From the NCBI GenBank assembly GCA_001600495.1, contig BCKE01000052.1, positions 88,548 to 152,547 on the forward strand: DNA of 64,000 nucleotides, in the 5' to 3' direction. Source of the stretch: Pilasporangium apinafurcum (lineage: Eukaryota > Oomycota > Peronosporomycetes > Pythiales > Pythiaceae). Shown piece after piece: positions 10,891-21,407 of this stretch. Numbering within the stretch: the stretch's first letter is position 1; each line of letters starts with the position of its first letter. The position numbers and the translations under genes are program-made. The notes below the pieces were generated by a model, which saw only the letters and a list, made by a program, of their open reading frames with translations, did no database searches and was not told the DNA's origin.

Positions 10891-11400
10891 CTTGGTTTGA
10901 AACTGCCGAGGCGGTAGTGTTGCTTACAAGAGAGAAACTTGGGGAATAAGGAGAAGCCAACGAATGCATGAAGCCGATCGACTCTAGTGCGACAACATGA
11001 TGTGTAGAGTCTTGATGATTAGTAAAGGGCGAGAATGAGGAGTGGAAACTACATTTCTGGAGTGACGCAGGAAGTGACTTGACTTTGGTCGTCTGGTTGT
11101 CAAAGCTCATGGATACACCAGTGTGTGGCTTCAAAGCTTCCACAAACAAGCGTTTGAAACGTTTCGTTTTTTAAAATGATTATATAATAAAAGCATAAAG
11201 TATACACGTAAAAAAACATTTAAAATAATCCTTTTTAGAAAAGAACGTTTATTATTCTAATCTCCATATGGGTACAGAAAACTAAAACAGTCGTCGACAT
11301 ATGACGAAGTTGACGGACAGCAGAAGTTTTCAGCTGTTCGTTAATCATGGCTAGTAATCATCGAACCCTCACAGCACTTTACTAGAAATGGTACTCGAAA
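10891..11400. other. Intergenic stretch upstream of the LPMO gene
   Basis: Promoter side of the LPMO gene. A weak initiator-like CTCATTCTCGCC is readable on the minus strand near 11024-11036. Otherwise AT-rich with nothing else recognised. Confidence 0.4.
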
Positions 11401-12619
11401 TCAACTGCTTCTCGCTGGCAGCAGCTCTTCGTGGTCCTGTGGTTCAGTACCATATTGGTTGACGCAACCTTTTGTAATCAGTCCTTTGAACAGATCATCT
11501 TCATCTGCGCATGGTGACTCGCTAATAGTATCGTTAGTAAACTGTTCAGACTCCGAAGAGGTTGACACCTGATCGACATTCACTTCAGCAGATGGACGGC
11601 AGATCTCTGGCATTCGTGGCTGAAGTGATCGAGGGCGATCGACATTGCCGTTAGATTGTCTTTTTTTCGCCAGTTCATCTTGTTTGCAACCCCAGTTCTT
11701 CTCCAGTGCATCTGTCCCTTTGCAGTTAGAAGCGTGCTGACTCCATCGTGATAGATTTTTTTCATTGTTTACTGGTTGAGTTTTGGTAACATTGGAATCC
11801 ATAGTGCAAACTGGTTTCAATAAAATTTGCCTCCCGTTACCACATAGTCCACCAAGGTCCTGTAAACTGGATGGAGCTTTGAGTAGTGCATTCTGCAACC
11901 GTTGTTTCACAATACTGGCGAGCTGCAATACGATGACAATTGGACACACGCTTGTGTCCTGTAAGCTACGATTCCGTGCGGCTTCTTCGCAATATAATTG
12001 TTCAAACAGAACAAACGCTAGCGCAAACAATTGGTAAAAGCTCGTTTCACTTTTCAAAACCTGCCAGTAGAGTGTCTCGGTAACAGGAAATTTTCCTGGA
12101 TGCAGTTCTTCGTCCACAATAAAAAACAGCTCACACACGATGCGTGCTACCGCCACGGCGGCTTTGGCGAACGGATAACCGCTTCGTCCACGCTTCATCA
12201 TCTTAGCTTCCCCTGGAAATGTTTCCACGAAAAACACGAGGCAGCGCAGCCCCAATTCACCGAGAAAATGTAAATCCACCATCGGACTTGTAGTGGAAAA
12301 TCCGCCTTCAAGACGCCATAAAGGACTGATGAGCGCAAATTCTGGCATTTCGTGTTTGTTAGTACCAAAGAAAGCGTCCCAGTAGCGTCGTAATAACGCT
12401 ACATGCTACCGGACGATAAAGAAGACAACGCTGAGTCGAGCTTCTATACATAGAGTACAAAATAGTCGGGCTGGATTCGCTTACCTCTGGGGACTCAGTC
12501 ATGTGCGTCAATGCCTTCTTCTGTAATCCGTAGAGAACGAGCATCTCGGAATCCGTTGGTACACGACCAGTCTCTGCCTGGCTAAGCTCATGACTGTTTT
12601 GATTCCCCATCAAGTTCAC
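11401..12619 (-). CDS. ELMO-domain protein
   Basis: Two exons, 12619..12485 and 12405..11401, with a 79-bp GTAAGC...GTAG intron in phase 0; product 379 residues. The splice is supported because the second exon, read from 12405, adds HVALLRRYWDAFF upstream of a tempting internal ATG and completes an ELMO/CED-12 domain. Its signature is an LW, a DLxFxGELGLRCLVFF stretch (equivalent to DFRGxGxLGLxxLLYF), YPFAKAAVAVARIVCEL, and a late FALAFVLFEQLY. Domain at about residues 48-205. The C-terminal third is polar and probably disordered. ELMO proteins act as GEF partners or GAPs for Rac/Arf-type GTPases in the cytosol; the target here is unknown. Confidence 0.72.
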
Positions 12620-12843
12620 TTCTTCTCACTTTGATCCCCTTTGCTTCAGCACAATTCAATTCTCAATTGACTGGCAACCATTATGATATCCAAGTCAGAA
12701 GATACTCTACGACCTCTCGTCGAAAAATAGAAATTCATCAACTTCCAAGAAAAAAATAACGTGAAATTTAAAAAATAACGTTGGACTTTACCCTGAAATC
12801 CTGAAAATTTGTGATAAAACGAGAGAAATTCAACATGATTTGA

Positions 12844-14118
12844 TTACTGCATCTCGAGTTCGACGGTCATGAATTTCTTGCGACCCAAACGATCCGCAAG
12901 CTTATGACCAAACGCACTAGCTGGTGTGAAGAAACCCCCACGTAATGACAACTTGCCGTGTTCGTCCTTGGCGAGACAAAACGCACATTCTGAGATGACT
13001 TTGGATGTGAACGCGTAACCTGGGTCGCCCACACCAACAGTCTTGGCCTTGACTGCCAATTTCCCGTCTTCAGAGTACCCAGCGGCTTCAGCAATGAAGC
13101 CACCAGTTTTCATAACTTGTTCCGATGGACCCTGACCTGGTTTTGGTGAGAGTTTCTTGACCAAAGCACGTGTCGGTCGGAAATAGAGCATAACACCCAG
13201 TGTCACGAAGAAGCACGTCGCTGCGACCTGATGCAAGAATCCACCAATGGCTAGTCGTTCGCGATAAACGAAATTATCACCATACACCTCCTTCATGAGG
13301 TAATTGCTGCGGTGCACCATCGCTTGGTTGACTGAACCACCGAGAAAGAGCGACGACCATTTCTTCATGGTCTTGTCGTATTGAATTCCAGCGCTGGTAG
13401 AATTCGGTTTGATAAGTGCCTGCGAGGTCTTTTGATTGCGTGTCTTTTCGTCAGTCAGGAAGAACGGGTGTCGCGAGCGCTTCAGTTGATCGGTTGTTGA
13501 GGTTTCCATAATCGTAAACACGCTGGCCATAGTGCCACCACTCGCTTCACCTTTGACTTTCGTGAAATATAGATCGATTTTCGAGGTGGTCGAATTCTTC
13601 TTTTGCATAATAGCATCAGCAATGAGGAACGTCGTGAGGTCTGAGGGCACTGACTCAAACCCACAGCAATTCACAATAATCGCACCGGTTTTTTCGGCTA
13701 TGCTTTGGTATTTCGCGACCATCTCGTCGATCCAGATCACTTCACCGGTCAAATCGCAATAGTGGACACCATTTTCCGCACACGCTTTCACTAGCAGCGA
13801 TCCATAAAGCTTGTACGGCCCCACAATAGACAGCACAACTTTTGTTTGCTTGACCATCGCGACCAACGAGTCTTCGTCACCGCTGTCAGCGACGACAATG
13901 GGGATCGCATCGATCAAATCCGCGTTGACCGATGGCAGTTTTTCCTTCAAGGTTTGCTTCACACTCTCCAATTTCGCTTTGCTACGTCCAGCAATCGCCC
14001 ATTTCAGAGCTGAGGGCGAGCCAAGTGCCGAATCATTCTCGGTTGCAAGGTATTGAGCAACGAGTGCACCGGTGAAGCCCGTTGCGCCGTATACGATGAT
14101 ATCGAAAGGCTTGGACAT
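12844..14118 (-). CDS. Saccharopine-dehydrogenase-like oxidoreductase, copy 1
   Basis: Single exon, 424 residues, close to the length of animal SCCPDH and bacterial trans-acting enoyl reductase relatives. The N-terminal Rossmann fold has a GATGFTG dinucleotide-binding loop (residues 11-17), then AIAGRS, VVLSIVGPY and HYCDLTGE. CCGFESVPSD follows in the mid region. A hydrophobic segment near residues 290-312 may attach it to membranes or lipid droplets. The C-terminus has GVGDPGY. NAD(P)-dependent reduction is likely; true saccharopine dehydrogenase activity is not implied. It pairs with a tandem paralogue at 14527-15807 on the same strand. Confidence 0.88.
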   Translation of the reverse strand: MSKPFDIIVYGATGFTGALVAQYLATENDSALGSPSALKWAIAGRSKAKLESVKQTLKEKLPSVNADLIDAIPIVVADSGDEDSLVAMVKQTKVVLSIVGPYKLYGSLLVKACAENGVHYCDLTGEVIWIDEMVAKYQSIAEKTGAIIVNCCGFESVPSDLTTFLIADAIMQKKNSTTSKIDLYFTKVKGEASGGTMASVFTIMETSTTDQLKRSRHPFFLTDEKTRNQKTSQALIKPNSTSAGIQYDKTMKKWSSLFLGGSVNQAMVHRSNYLMKEVYGDNFVYRERLAIGGFLHQVAATCFFVTLGVMLYFRPTRALVKKLSPKPGQGPSEQVMKTGGFIAEAAGYSEDGKLAVKAKTVGVGDPGYAFTSKVISECAFCLAKDEHGKLSLRGGFFTPASAFGHKLADRLGRKKFMTVELEMQ

Positions 14119-14526
14119 ACTTTAGACTATTGCGGTTCTTGTGTTGGTGGCTGATTCTGTAATGGTGGATGAGAGTAAGGGGGGGAAGGAAAGCGAGTGT
14201 GGCACGTCGCATTCCATGGTCTGCCAGAGGTCTATGTAAACAGAAAGGATAACGACAAAGGATCAGCTAATTTAATTTATTTTTAACCAATGAAATGAAT
14301 TAATTATATATTTTTAACCAATGAACGTAAATGGAAGTAGATAGATCAACATTGACGCAGGCGACGTCACGTGTGTCATGTTGACGTTATTGGATTGCTA
14401 ATGCACAACATCCAAAGAATTTCGATGAACGAACAGTAATGAAAAGGAGTGCTTAATAGAATTTTGAGAGCACATCCATATGCACCGCTCCAGCTCTATC
14501 ACACACGCTTCCGCTCCTTTTACCTC
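14119..14526. other. Spacer between the two reductase copies
   Basis: Promoter side of copy 1 and 3' side of copy 2. A direct repeat of TATTTTTAACCAATGA occurs twice between about 14277 and 14325 in AT-rich sequence. No gene. Confidence 0.5.
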
Positions 14527-15807
14527 TCATTTCGTGTTCACAGCCTCCGTTTGGATCAACAATATCTTTTTCTCTGACAACCGCTTCGCCAGCCCCTGCC
14601 CCCCAGCACTCGCTGGCGTGAGGAATCCACCACCGCCAGCAACACCACCTTCATGTTCGTCTTTCGCCAAACAGAACGCTACCTCTGCTATCATTTTACT
14701 GGTCAGCATGTAGCCTGGATCCCCAACGCCATGGACTTTGGCTTTAGCGATTAGTGTGTTGGTGTCATCGTAAGCCAATGCGATTGCATCCAGAAATCCC
14801 TCCTGCAGTGCTTTATCGGAGGGTCCTGTGCCTGGTTTCGGTGCCAGATATCTCAGTAATGCACGTGTCAGACGGAAATATCCCAATACGAACAGTAGAA
14901 TTGTTGTTATTGTCATGTAACACTGGAACCAGAACCCACCGCCAGCAAATCGTTCGCGGTATGTAAACGTATCCCCATATTTGTCCTTGAGTATATAATT
15001 CGTACGATACACCACAAGCACATCGGCAGCGGCAGCGATGAACATTGATGTCCAATTGCGAATGTCATAATTGTATTTCAAGCAGATCCCCGTTTTGTCG
15101 TGCGACTTGAGCGCTCTTTTCTCGTGTGCGTAGTCTTCACTGGTCAGAAAATATGGATCCGTCAGCCGTTTGAGGTCTTTTGTTGACACTTCGTCCATTA
15201 TGCCAAGCAATGAGGCACATGAGCCTCCGCTCACCCCGTTCAACGAGTTAAGCCAGTAAAATGACACATTCGCGACATTTTTCTGCAGCTTGGAACGCAC
15301 GAATTCAGCCAATACAAACGTTGTGATATCTGCAGGAACTGCCACAAATCCGCAGCAGTTCACCACACGCGCGCCTGTCTTTTTGGCTGTGGTTTCATGC
15401 TGTCGGATAATTTGCTCAGCCCAGATCATTTCGCCTGTCAAGTCGCAGTAGTGGACACCATTGGCAGCACAGAGCTGCACTAGCAGCTTTGAATGAATAG
15501 CGTAGGGTCCCGCGACGGTCAGCACCACTTTAGTCTTTTGGACCATCGCCAGTAGTGCGGCATGGTCGGATGAGTTTGCCACTACTATGGGAATCTGATC
15601 CACTTGATCAGACGCCACCGAATGTTCTTTGGTCTTAAGTGTCTGCTTCAATTGCTGCAATTTCTCTTCACTTCGCCCAGCGATAGCCCATTTCAGTGCA
15701 TTCGGAGAAGTCAATGATGCTTCTTCTTGTGTGAGGAAATAGCGCACGATTAATTGGCCCGTGAAGCCCGTGGCGCCGTAGATGATGATATCGAAAGGCT
15801 TAGACAT
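14527..15807 (-). CDS. Saccharopine-dehydrogenase-like oxidoreductase, copy 2
   Basis: Single exon, 426 residues. The frame is open for 32 more codons upstream (to 15903), but I start at 15807 because the protein then begins MSKPFDII, exactly as copy 1 does, and the lengths match. GATGFTG is at residues 11-17. The GPYAIHSKLLVQLCAANGVH and CCGFVAVPAD blocks align with copy 1, where the second reads CCGFESVPSD. A membrane-like segment near residues 295-315 is rich in aromatic and aliphatic residues (ITTILLFVLGYF). It arose by tandem duplication and has diverged well past recent copy stage. Confidence 0.87.
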   Translation of the reverse strand: MSKPFDIIIYGATGFTGQLIVRYFLTQEEASLTSPNALKWAIAGRSEEKLQQLKQTLKTKEHSVASDQVDQIPIVVANSSDHAALLAMVQKTKVVLTVAGPYAIHSKLLVQLCAANGVHYCDLTGEMIWAEQIIRQHETTAKKTGARVVNCCGFVAVPADITTFVLAEFVRSKLQKNVANVSFYWLNSLNGVSGGSCASLLGIMDEVSTKDLKRLTDPYFLTSEDYAHEKRALKSHDKTGICLKYNYDIRNWTSMFIAAAADVLVVYRTNYILKDKYGDTFTYRERFAGGGFWFQCYMTITTILLFVLGYFRLTRALLRYLAPKPGTGPSDKALQEGFLDAIALAYDDTNTLIAKAKVHGVGDPGYMLTSKMIAEVAFCLAKDEHEGGVAGGGGFLTPASAGGQGLAKRLSEKKILLIQTEAVNTK

Positions 15808-16161
15808 CGTTCTTGCAATCACTTTCAGATTTGTCTTGAGAGTTGGATGTGAAAATGCAAAATGCCACTGGCTGCTGAAGAAAATATGGCAGTTGGCACT
15901 CATTAACGATGTGAAGTAGCAGTATCAAAAAAAAGAGAAAGGGTTTCTACTGCCTTGTCCACATCCTTCACTCCATTTCAATATACAACTGCCACTACGG
16001 TTGTCTCGTTAACGCTCCCATCCCTCAAGTAACTCTTCGTACACTTCCAACGACCCAACACTACGACTATGATCATTTTCATGGCGAAATTGTCAATCAT
16101 ATTCGTCACCGTTATAGACGCAGTCATCTTGTGTGTCCTATCCAATCTTAAAGCAAAGCTT
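15808..16161. other. Spacer upstream of reductase copy 2
   Basis: No gene recognised; only short open frames. It should hold the promoter of copy 2 and the 3' flank of the glutaredoxin gene. Confidence 0.4.
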
Positions 16162-16698
16162 CTACTCGAGCACACCAGCAGCAGCTAGCATTTCTGTGAG
16201 TTTGCCTGACTGATAGAGCGCTTGCACGTCAGTACCTCCACCAATGGACTCCTGCTTTAAAAACACATTGGGCACTGTACGGCGACCTGCTCGCAAATGG
16301 ACACGTCGAGAAACAGATTACAGCCATAAGATTCATTTGTTTCAGGCATGACAGATGCAACTGAGCATCCACACATCGATATACCGCACGCACCAGTTTT
16401 CGTGGCCAATGCGTTCTGAATGTCTGCACCAGACAGCTCGCCTGACGTTTTATTGAGCTCGATGACCTTGTACTTGACCCCAACATCATTCATCACTTCT
16501 TTTGCCTATCCGAGTGTTATTACGCTATTCAAGTACACATACATACACAAAAAGCAAAAAACACACAAAGAACAACCGTACCATATCGCAGTACGGACAG
16601 TACGTCTTGCTGAAGATCGTGATGCTGTTCTCAGCCGTCACGCGGTCGATAAACGCCAGCGCTGCCGCCTCATTCTCCTTCGAACTTGAACCGCCCAT
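16162..16698 (-). CDS. Glutaredoxin (dithiol, CPYC), three exons
   Basis: Exons 16698..16582, 16505..16394 and 16286..16162, with introns of 76 bp (GTACGG...TAG, phase 0) and 107 bp (GTGCGT...CAG, phase 1); product 117 residues. No single open frame covers it. The first exon ends just after the active site TYCPYC (Cys34, Cys37). The second supplies the KYKVIELN strand. The third restores the TVPNVF cis-proline motif and the IGGG loop that bind glutathione. It is a cytosolic-type thiol-disulfide oxidoreductase that uses glutathione to reduce disulfides and mixed disulfides. Its neighbour 193 bp upstream on the same strand is the first gene of the GNAT array; no functional link is shown. Confidence 0.88.
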
Positions 16699-16891
16699 AG
16701 CTACTGATTGTTATTCTCGATTACCTTTAGATGGTCATACCGGCATACTCAATTGTCTTTATAAAATGATATCTAAGCAAAGAAATATAAATTATCATTT
16801 TATATTTTATGCTGTCTAAAATGATGTGGACACACTCTAGTGATAGTCAGCTGGCTTTGAAGATAAGAGCAAGCGTTCTTCGTTCATCTCA

Positions 16892-17437
16892 TCAAGGAAA
16901 GAAATGTTTGACAAATTTGTATCCTTTGATAGGCGGATCCTCGGACACCACAACGGTCTCCGTAATTTGGTATCCAATAGATTGGTAAAAATTGACTGCT
17001 GGCGACATGTTGGCTCCAGTCCCTAAAAACACTTGTGTGTAGCCATTCGTCTTCGCCCACTGTTCCAATTGCGTTGTCAGCATCTTCCCAACGCCGTAGC
17101 GACGATAGTCTTTATGCACAGACATGCGCCGCAATTCACCTTCAGCATTGGGTTTCTTCTCTAGTCCGACAATCCCCACGATCTTATTATTTGAATTAGA
17201 GGCAACCGCGACCCAAAAATTGCCGCCAGGTGCTTGGTAAATGCCTTCGATGTCTGCGAGATCGGTTTCGATGCTTTCGCGGATGTAATCGAGTGTGAAT
17301 CGATCATTGTAAAAATCGTAGGTCTTCCAACCGTCGATAAATAGCTGGATGACTTCGGCATGGTCTTTGTTCCTGTACTCACGCACCTGGATCTTCGGAG
17401 GTGATGGCTCGGTGGCAGGTGTGACAATCGACGTCAT
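16892..17437 (-). CDS. GNAT N-acetyltransferase 1 of the array
   Basis: Single exon, 181 residues. The GNAT fold is read as an N-terminal IQVREYRNKDHAEVIQLF helix region, DLADIEGIY, a strand block GGNFWVA, then IVGIVGLE. Motif A, ELRRMSVHKDYRRYGVGKML (about residues 100-120), carries the RxxGxG pyrophosphate loop for acetyl-CoA. FYQSIGY (motif B) follows. The order DxADI...GGNFWVA...VGxVG...ELRRMSV resembles the NAT8/camello family, whose members acetylate cysteine conjugates or aspartate in the ER. This protein lacks their membrane hairpin and should be soluble. The substrate is unknown. It belongs to the array subgroup ending FVK-x (with copies 3 and 4). Confidence 0.88.
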   Translation of the reverse strand: MTSIVTPATEPSPPKIQVREYRNKDHAEVIQLFIDGWKTYDFYNDRFTLDYIRESIETDLADIEGIYQAPGGNFWVAVASNSNNKIVGIVGLEKKPNAEGELRRMSVHKDYRRYGVGKMLTTQLEQWAKTNGYTQVFLGTGANMSPAVNFYQSIGYQITETVVVSEDPPIKGYKFVKHFFP

Positions 17438-17885
17438 AATTTGTGATTCGTGATGTGGTTGAGCAACTGACTAATATGTGGCAAATGTGCTTTTGTGTGT
17501 GAAGGAAAGGTCGTGTGTGTCTGTGTGTGTTAGGACTGGAGCGAGTGATGTCGTAATCACATGATCACGATATCCTATCAGCTGGCCAGCGACCATCAAT
17601 TGCACGAAACGAGTGAATGATGGCTGATTGGAATAGAAACGATCTGGTTGGCTTTGCATTCTGATCATGGAGCTCTCACGCTCGAAGTCTGCACTCTATA
17701 ACACCCATAGATGACCATTGAGTGCCAATGAAGGAAGCATCAAACAATGATCTTCGGTTTAGCTAGCGACTGTTGAAAGATCTTGGTACAATTAATTTAG
17801 CACTCAATTCATTTAATGTGTTTTCGTACGAAGCAAGCGCCTATTGACAACAGAACGGGATGAATTTCGTTCTACTCTGTTCCTG
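17438..17885. other. Spacer between GNAT 1 and GNAT 2
   Basis: Promoter side of GNAT 1, with a short GT-rich run near 17500-17530 and one AGCAAGCGCCTA 12-mer near 17838 that recurs elsewhere in the window. No gene. Confidence 0.4.
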
Positions 17886-18482
17886 TCATAGATACTTTAC
17901 AAAATTGGCGAGTTTGAAGCATGGTTCTTCGCAGAATTTAGTCGTTGCTGTCTGCATATATCCGTTCGCCAAGTAAAACTGATGCGCTTGGGTCATCGTG
18001 ATGCTGTTCTGGAGGATGATATGCGTGTAATTTTGCCGTTTCGCCCAGTCTTCTGCGTGCTGTAGCAGCTTTCTGCCCAAGCCAAAGCGGCGATGTGTCT
18101 TCTTGACTGACATGCGAAAGAGTTCGCCCTCACCATCTGTTCGCTTAACAGACACAGCGATCGTACCGACAACCTCTTCTTTCTCTCCGTTCTCCTCATT
18201 CACAGCAGTAGCAACCCAGAAATTTCCACCAGGTGTGAGGTATGCGGCTTCAATATCGGCGAGATCGGTTGCTATCGCATTGGCAACATAATCGACAATG
18301 ACCTTATACTGCGGAATGGATGGGTCGGCGTACTCCATCATACCATCACGGAAGAGATCGATCACCGCGGCATTATCTTCTGGTCGGTATTGACGGATGG
18401 TAAGCGTTCGGTTGTTAGTAGAGGTTTTAACGGGAGCAATTCTCTCATCTGCGATGGTCGGAGACATTTTTTCCATATACAA
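17886..18482 (-). CDS. GNAT N-acetyltransferase 2 of the array
   Basis: Single exon, 198 residues if it starts at 18482; Met3 or Met6 are equally possible starts. It has GGNFWVA, and motif A reads ELFRMSVKKTHRRFGLG, so the usual RR before MSV is FR. A distinct SITMT block replaces the STG seen in most copies. It shares these changes and the DGMMxYADxSIPQYKV stretch with copy 5 (20214-20795), so these two form one subgroup separated by two members of another. Same strand as its neighbours, 249 bp from copy 3. Confidence 0.86.
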   Translation of the reverse strand: MYMEKMSPTIADERIAPVKTSTNNRTLTIRQYRPEDNAAVIDLFRDGMMEYADPSIPQYKVIVDYVANAIATDLADIEAAYLTPGGNFWVATAVNEENGEKEEVVGTIAVSVKRTDGEGELFRMSVKKTHRRFGLGRKLLQHAEDWAKRQNYTHIILQNSITMTQAHQFYLANGYMQTATTKFCEEPCFKLANFVKYL

Positions 18483-18731
18483 TGGTTGGCGTTGGATAGA
18501 CCAGATGTAGATAGAGAGCAGTTGTAAGATTCGTAAGAGATTAGAAAATTGGAAAATGATTGATACAATGGATCTGTCGGTTCAACCGCTTTTCTGGATT
18601 TTCTATTTTGTTACGTTATGAGGAGTCGAAGTACAGCCAATCACTGTGCTCGTCATGTCGCCATCTTCATCGGAATGTTGAGTGATCAGTTCAATTTGCT
18701 CGATATTTCTGGGGGGAAGGGGGAGGGGGGT

Positions 18732-19274
18732 CTACTTGAGCTGCTTGACAAATTGCCACGCCTCAATGCGCGGATTCGCTTCACACACCACAACTGGGTG
18801 AGTGCGCTCGTAATCCATCGCTTCATAAAACTTCATCGCATGCTTATTGAGTCCACCAGTCGTCAACACCACGCAGTTTATACCGTTCGCTTCTGCCCAT
18901 TGCTCCAGATGGTTGACGAGCTGTCTGCCCAGTCCACAGCGGCGGTAGGCGGAGTGCACAGACATGCGCCGCAGTTCGCCCTTATCGTCACTCCTCTCCA
19001 GCGCGACCATCCCAACGATTTTACCACTTGATGATTCAGTGTCGATCGCCACCCAGAAATTCCCGCCAGCGGCGAGATATGTGCCGTTGATATCCTCCAG
19101 ATCACCAGAACTACTCTTGGCGATGTAATTGCGGATGAAGGACTCGTTCGAGGTGTTGATGAAGCCATCAAAACCCTCAGCGAAGAGCTTTATGACCTCG
19201 GCATGGTCTTCAGGTTGATACTGACGGATCTGAATCGTATCGAGTGAAGGCACGCCAGTTGTAGTTGCATTCAT
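18732..19274 (-). CDS. GNAT N-acetyltransferase 3 of the array
   Basis: Single exon. The frame is open up to 19400 (222 codons), but I start at 19274 (MNATTTG), giving 180 residues. That puts IQIRQY at the same distance from the start as in the other copies and leaves the upstream part as leader. Motif A is ELRRMSVHSAYRRCGLG, with Cys in place of the usual Tyr/Phe in the loop. GGNFWVA is present. Ends WQFVKQLK. Closest in layout to copies 1 and 4. Confidence 0.85.
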   Translation of the reverse strand: MNATTTGVPSLDTIQIRQYQPEDHAEVIKLFAEGFDGFINTSNESFIRNYIAKSSSGDLEDINGTYLAAGGNFWVAIDTESSSGKIVGMVALERSDDKGELRRMSVHSAYRRCGLGRQLVNHLEQWAEANGINCVVLTTGGLNKHAMKFYEAMDYERTHPVVVCEANPRIEAWQFVKQLK

Positions 19275-19446
19275 TGTCTCTGTCGATTGAAAACGCAAAT
19301 GTGGAAAAATGTAAAGTGAGGCCATGGGACTTGTGAGCCCATCCTCTCTCTGCTCTCTATGTGTGCATATGGGTATTGGTGGGTTTATTTTGGATACCAA
19401 CGCATTAATTTGACATTTTATGTTTTGATCAATATTTTCGCATTAT

Positions 19447-19974
19447 CTAGTTCTCATGGAGATCCTTCACAAACATTAACACTTGGACTGGCGGCTCCTC
19501 TTGAATTGTGATCGTCTTGGTAATAGAGTATCCCATGGAGTGATAGAATTTCACCGGTTGGTCAAACATCGCGCCAGTGGTTAGAAAGATATTACTGATT
19601 TTGTTTTCTGTTGCCCACTGCTCCAAATGTGCGATCAATTTCCGCCCGACACCATATCGACGATATTCTGGATGTACTGCCAGTCTCCTCAATTCGCCTC
19701 CGTCGTCAGGCCTCTTCTCCAGCCCAACTATCCCCACAATCTGCTCTTCTCTTTCATTTTCGTCTGTGAAGATAGCGACCCAGAAATTCCCACCTGGACT
19801 GATATATGTTCCGTGAATATCACTCAAATCGGTCGTAAGACCCTCCTTAATGACGTGATTCAGCACTTCTTTTGGCATCATGTCGGTGTACGTCCGCCAG
19901 CCGCTCTCATAGAGTTGGTGGATGACTGGAATGTCTGTTGCCTGATATTGTCGGATCTTGATTGTGCCTGCCAT
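19447..19974 (-). CDS. GNAT N-acetyltransferase 4 of the array
   Basis: Single exon, 175 residues, the shortest copy, with almost no leader before IKIRQYQATD. Motif A is ELRRLAVHPEYRRYGVG, with LAV replacing MSV. GGNFWVA and FYHSMGY are intact. Ends MFVKDLHEN. Only 172 bp separate its stop from the start codon of copy 3 downstream on the minus strand, so regulatory space between copies is small. Confidence 0.87.
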   Translation of the reverse strand: MAGTIKIRQYQATDIPVIHQLYESGWRTYTDMMPKEVLNHVIKEGLTTDLSDIHGTYISPGGNFWVAIFTDENEREEQIVGIVGLEKRPDDGGELRRLAVHPEYRRYGVGRKLIAHLEQWATENKISNIFLTTGAMFDQPVKFYHSMGYSITKTITIQEEPPVQVLMFVKDLHEN

Positions 19975-20213
19975 TCTGTAGTGAAGCTGATGTTGCTCAA
20001 GGCAAAAATCTACTTATAGAACAGTGAGGGGGGAGAAGCAAAATGGTGGTGATTTGCAATATGATTTGATGGAGAAATGCGTCGCAGTTCATTTTCGTAA
20101 TCATTGCAAGATTAACACCGGGAAACATACGGTATAGAGCTCCGGCGGATACAACTGTTGGGCATAGAATGATGGTGAGATAAGCTGCTTGCTTATCTGA
20201 TCCATTGACAAAG

Positions 20214-20795
20214 CTACTTGTCACCTTCTATGCCATCCAAATATTTGACAAAATTCCAGACTTTGAAGGGCGGATCGAGACTCAATTTTGTTATGATCGT
20301 CTTGGCGTAGCCGCAATCCATGTAGAATTTGTGCGCCGCGGTCATAGTGATACTGTTCGATAGCACCAACCGCGTGTAGCCCTGTTGCGTCGCCCATTGC
20401 TCAACATGACGCAGCAATTGGCGGCCAATTCCGAAGCGACGATGCGTCGCCTTGACCGACATGCGGTAGATTTCACCTTCACCGTCTGGACGCTTGGGAA
20501 TTAGCGCGACGGTTCCCACAACTTCCTCTTCGTTTTCATTTTCCTTCACAGCAACAGCGACCCAGAAATTCCCACCAGGCGTGATATAGGCACCCTGCAC
20601 GTCGGAAAGATCAGTCTTGACGGCGTTCTCGACGTAATCAGTCCACACTTTGTACTGTGGAATGGATGCGTCGGCGTAATACATCATACCATCGGAGAAG
20701 ATCTGAATCACCTCTGGCAGATCCTTCGGTTGGAATTGGCGGATTTGGATGCTTGTTGTGTTAGTATTATTCTCATCCTTGCACGTCGGCGGCAT
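20214..20795 (-). CDS. GNAT N-acetyltransferase 5 of the array
   Basis: Single exon, 193 residues. Sister of copy 2: same DGMMYYADASIPQYKV stretch, EIYRMSVKATHRRFGIG motif A and SITMT block, and the same FVKYL near the C-terminus followed by a short extra DGIEGDK tail. GGNFWVA is intact. The alternation of subgroups along the DNA (1 / 2 / 3, 4 / 5) shows that duplication involved blocks or that copies were reshuffled. Confidence 0.87.
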   Translation of the reverse strand: MPPTCKDENNTNTTSIQIRQFQPKDLPEVIQIFSDGMMYYADASIPQYKVWTDYVENAVKTDLSDVQGAYITPGGNFWVAVAVKENENEEEVVGTVALIPKRPDGEGEIYRMSVKATHRRFGIGRQLLRHVEQWATQQGYTRLVLSNSITMTAAHKFYMDCGYAKTIITKLSLDPPFKVWNFVKYLDGIEGDK

Positions 20796-21407
20796 TTACT
20801 ACGAGAGACCCAAAATAAAAAGCAAAAACAAATGCGGGTGGATTTGCTTTGACTGGTAGCGCGCAAAAGCTGAAGTGAACTAAAACCGTTTGACTGATTT
20901 TTTTTTGTTTTACGAATGGGTGTAGAGGCAGGCGACTTAGGGGATGAGCCGTGAATCGTCGACATACACGAAAACAGAGAATACGATTAGAGCATTCTTG
21001 TGGCAGCCTGATAGGTGAAAAGGGACCAACAGTGTTGGTCTCAATGCTCAAACCAAAACGAAGCAGTTTAAACACTTGGGCTTTGGGTAGTCATTCCAGT
21101 TGTTTATTGAAAACCCGATGAATGATGTCACGAGATGATAGCGATGGCTCATCATTCAGTTCATATGGGAGGATGAGCTCCATTATGAATGTGAAGTTGG
21201 CAGTTGACTCGGATTTGATTTGGCGGGTGACAGGGTTTCGCCTGCATTGACCATTCTCAGAATACACAAACACATAGAAAAAACTGCATTTGTAGACCAC
21301 ATCCTTGCTTTATTCACCAACTCATATGTACGTGCTTGACCGATTTTGGTATCTTGATAGTCTGTATACATCGCTCTGATTGTAGTCACATGTGAATGCA
21401 CACCTCT

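Noticed and set aside
12349-12405. ELMO protein starting at the internal ATG (12348)
   Set aside because: The upstream in-frame sequence continues the domain and splices in phase to an exon with its own ATG.
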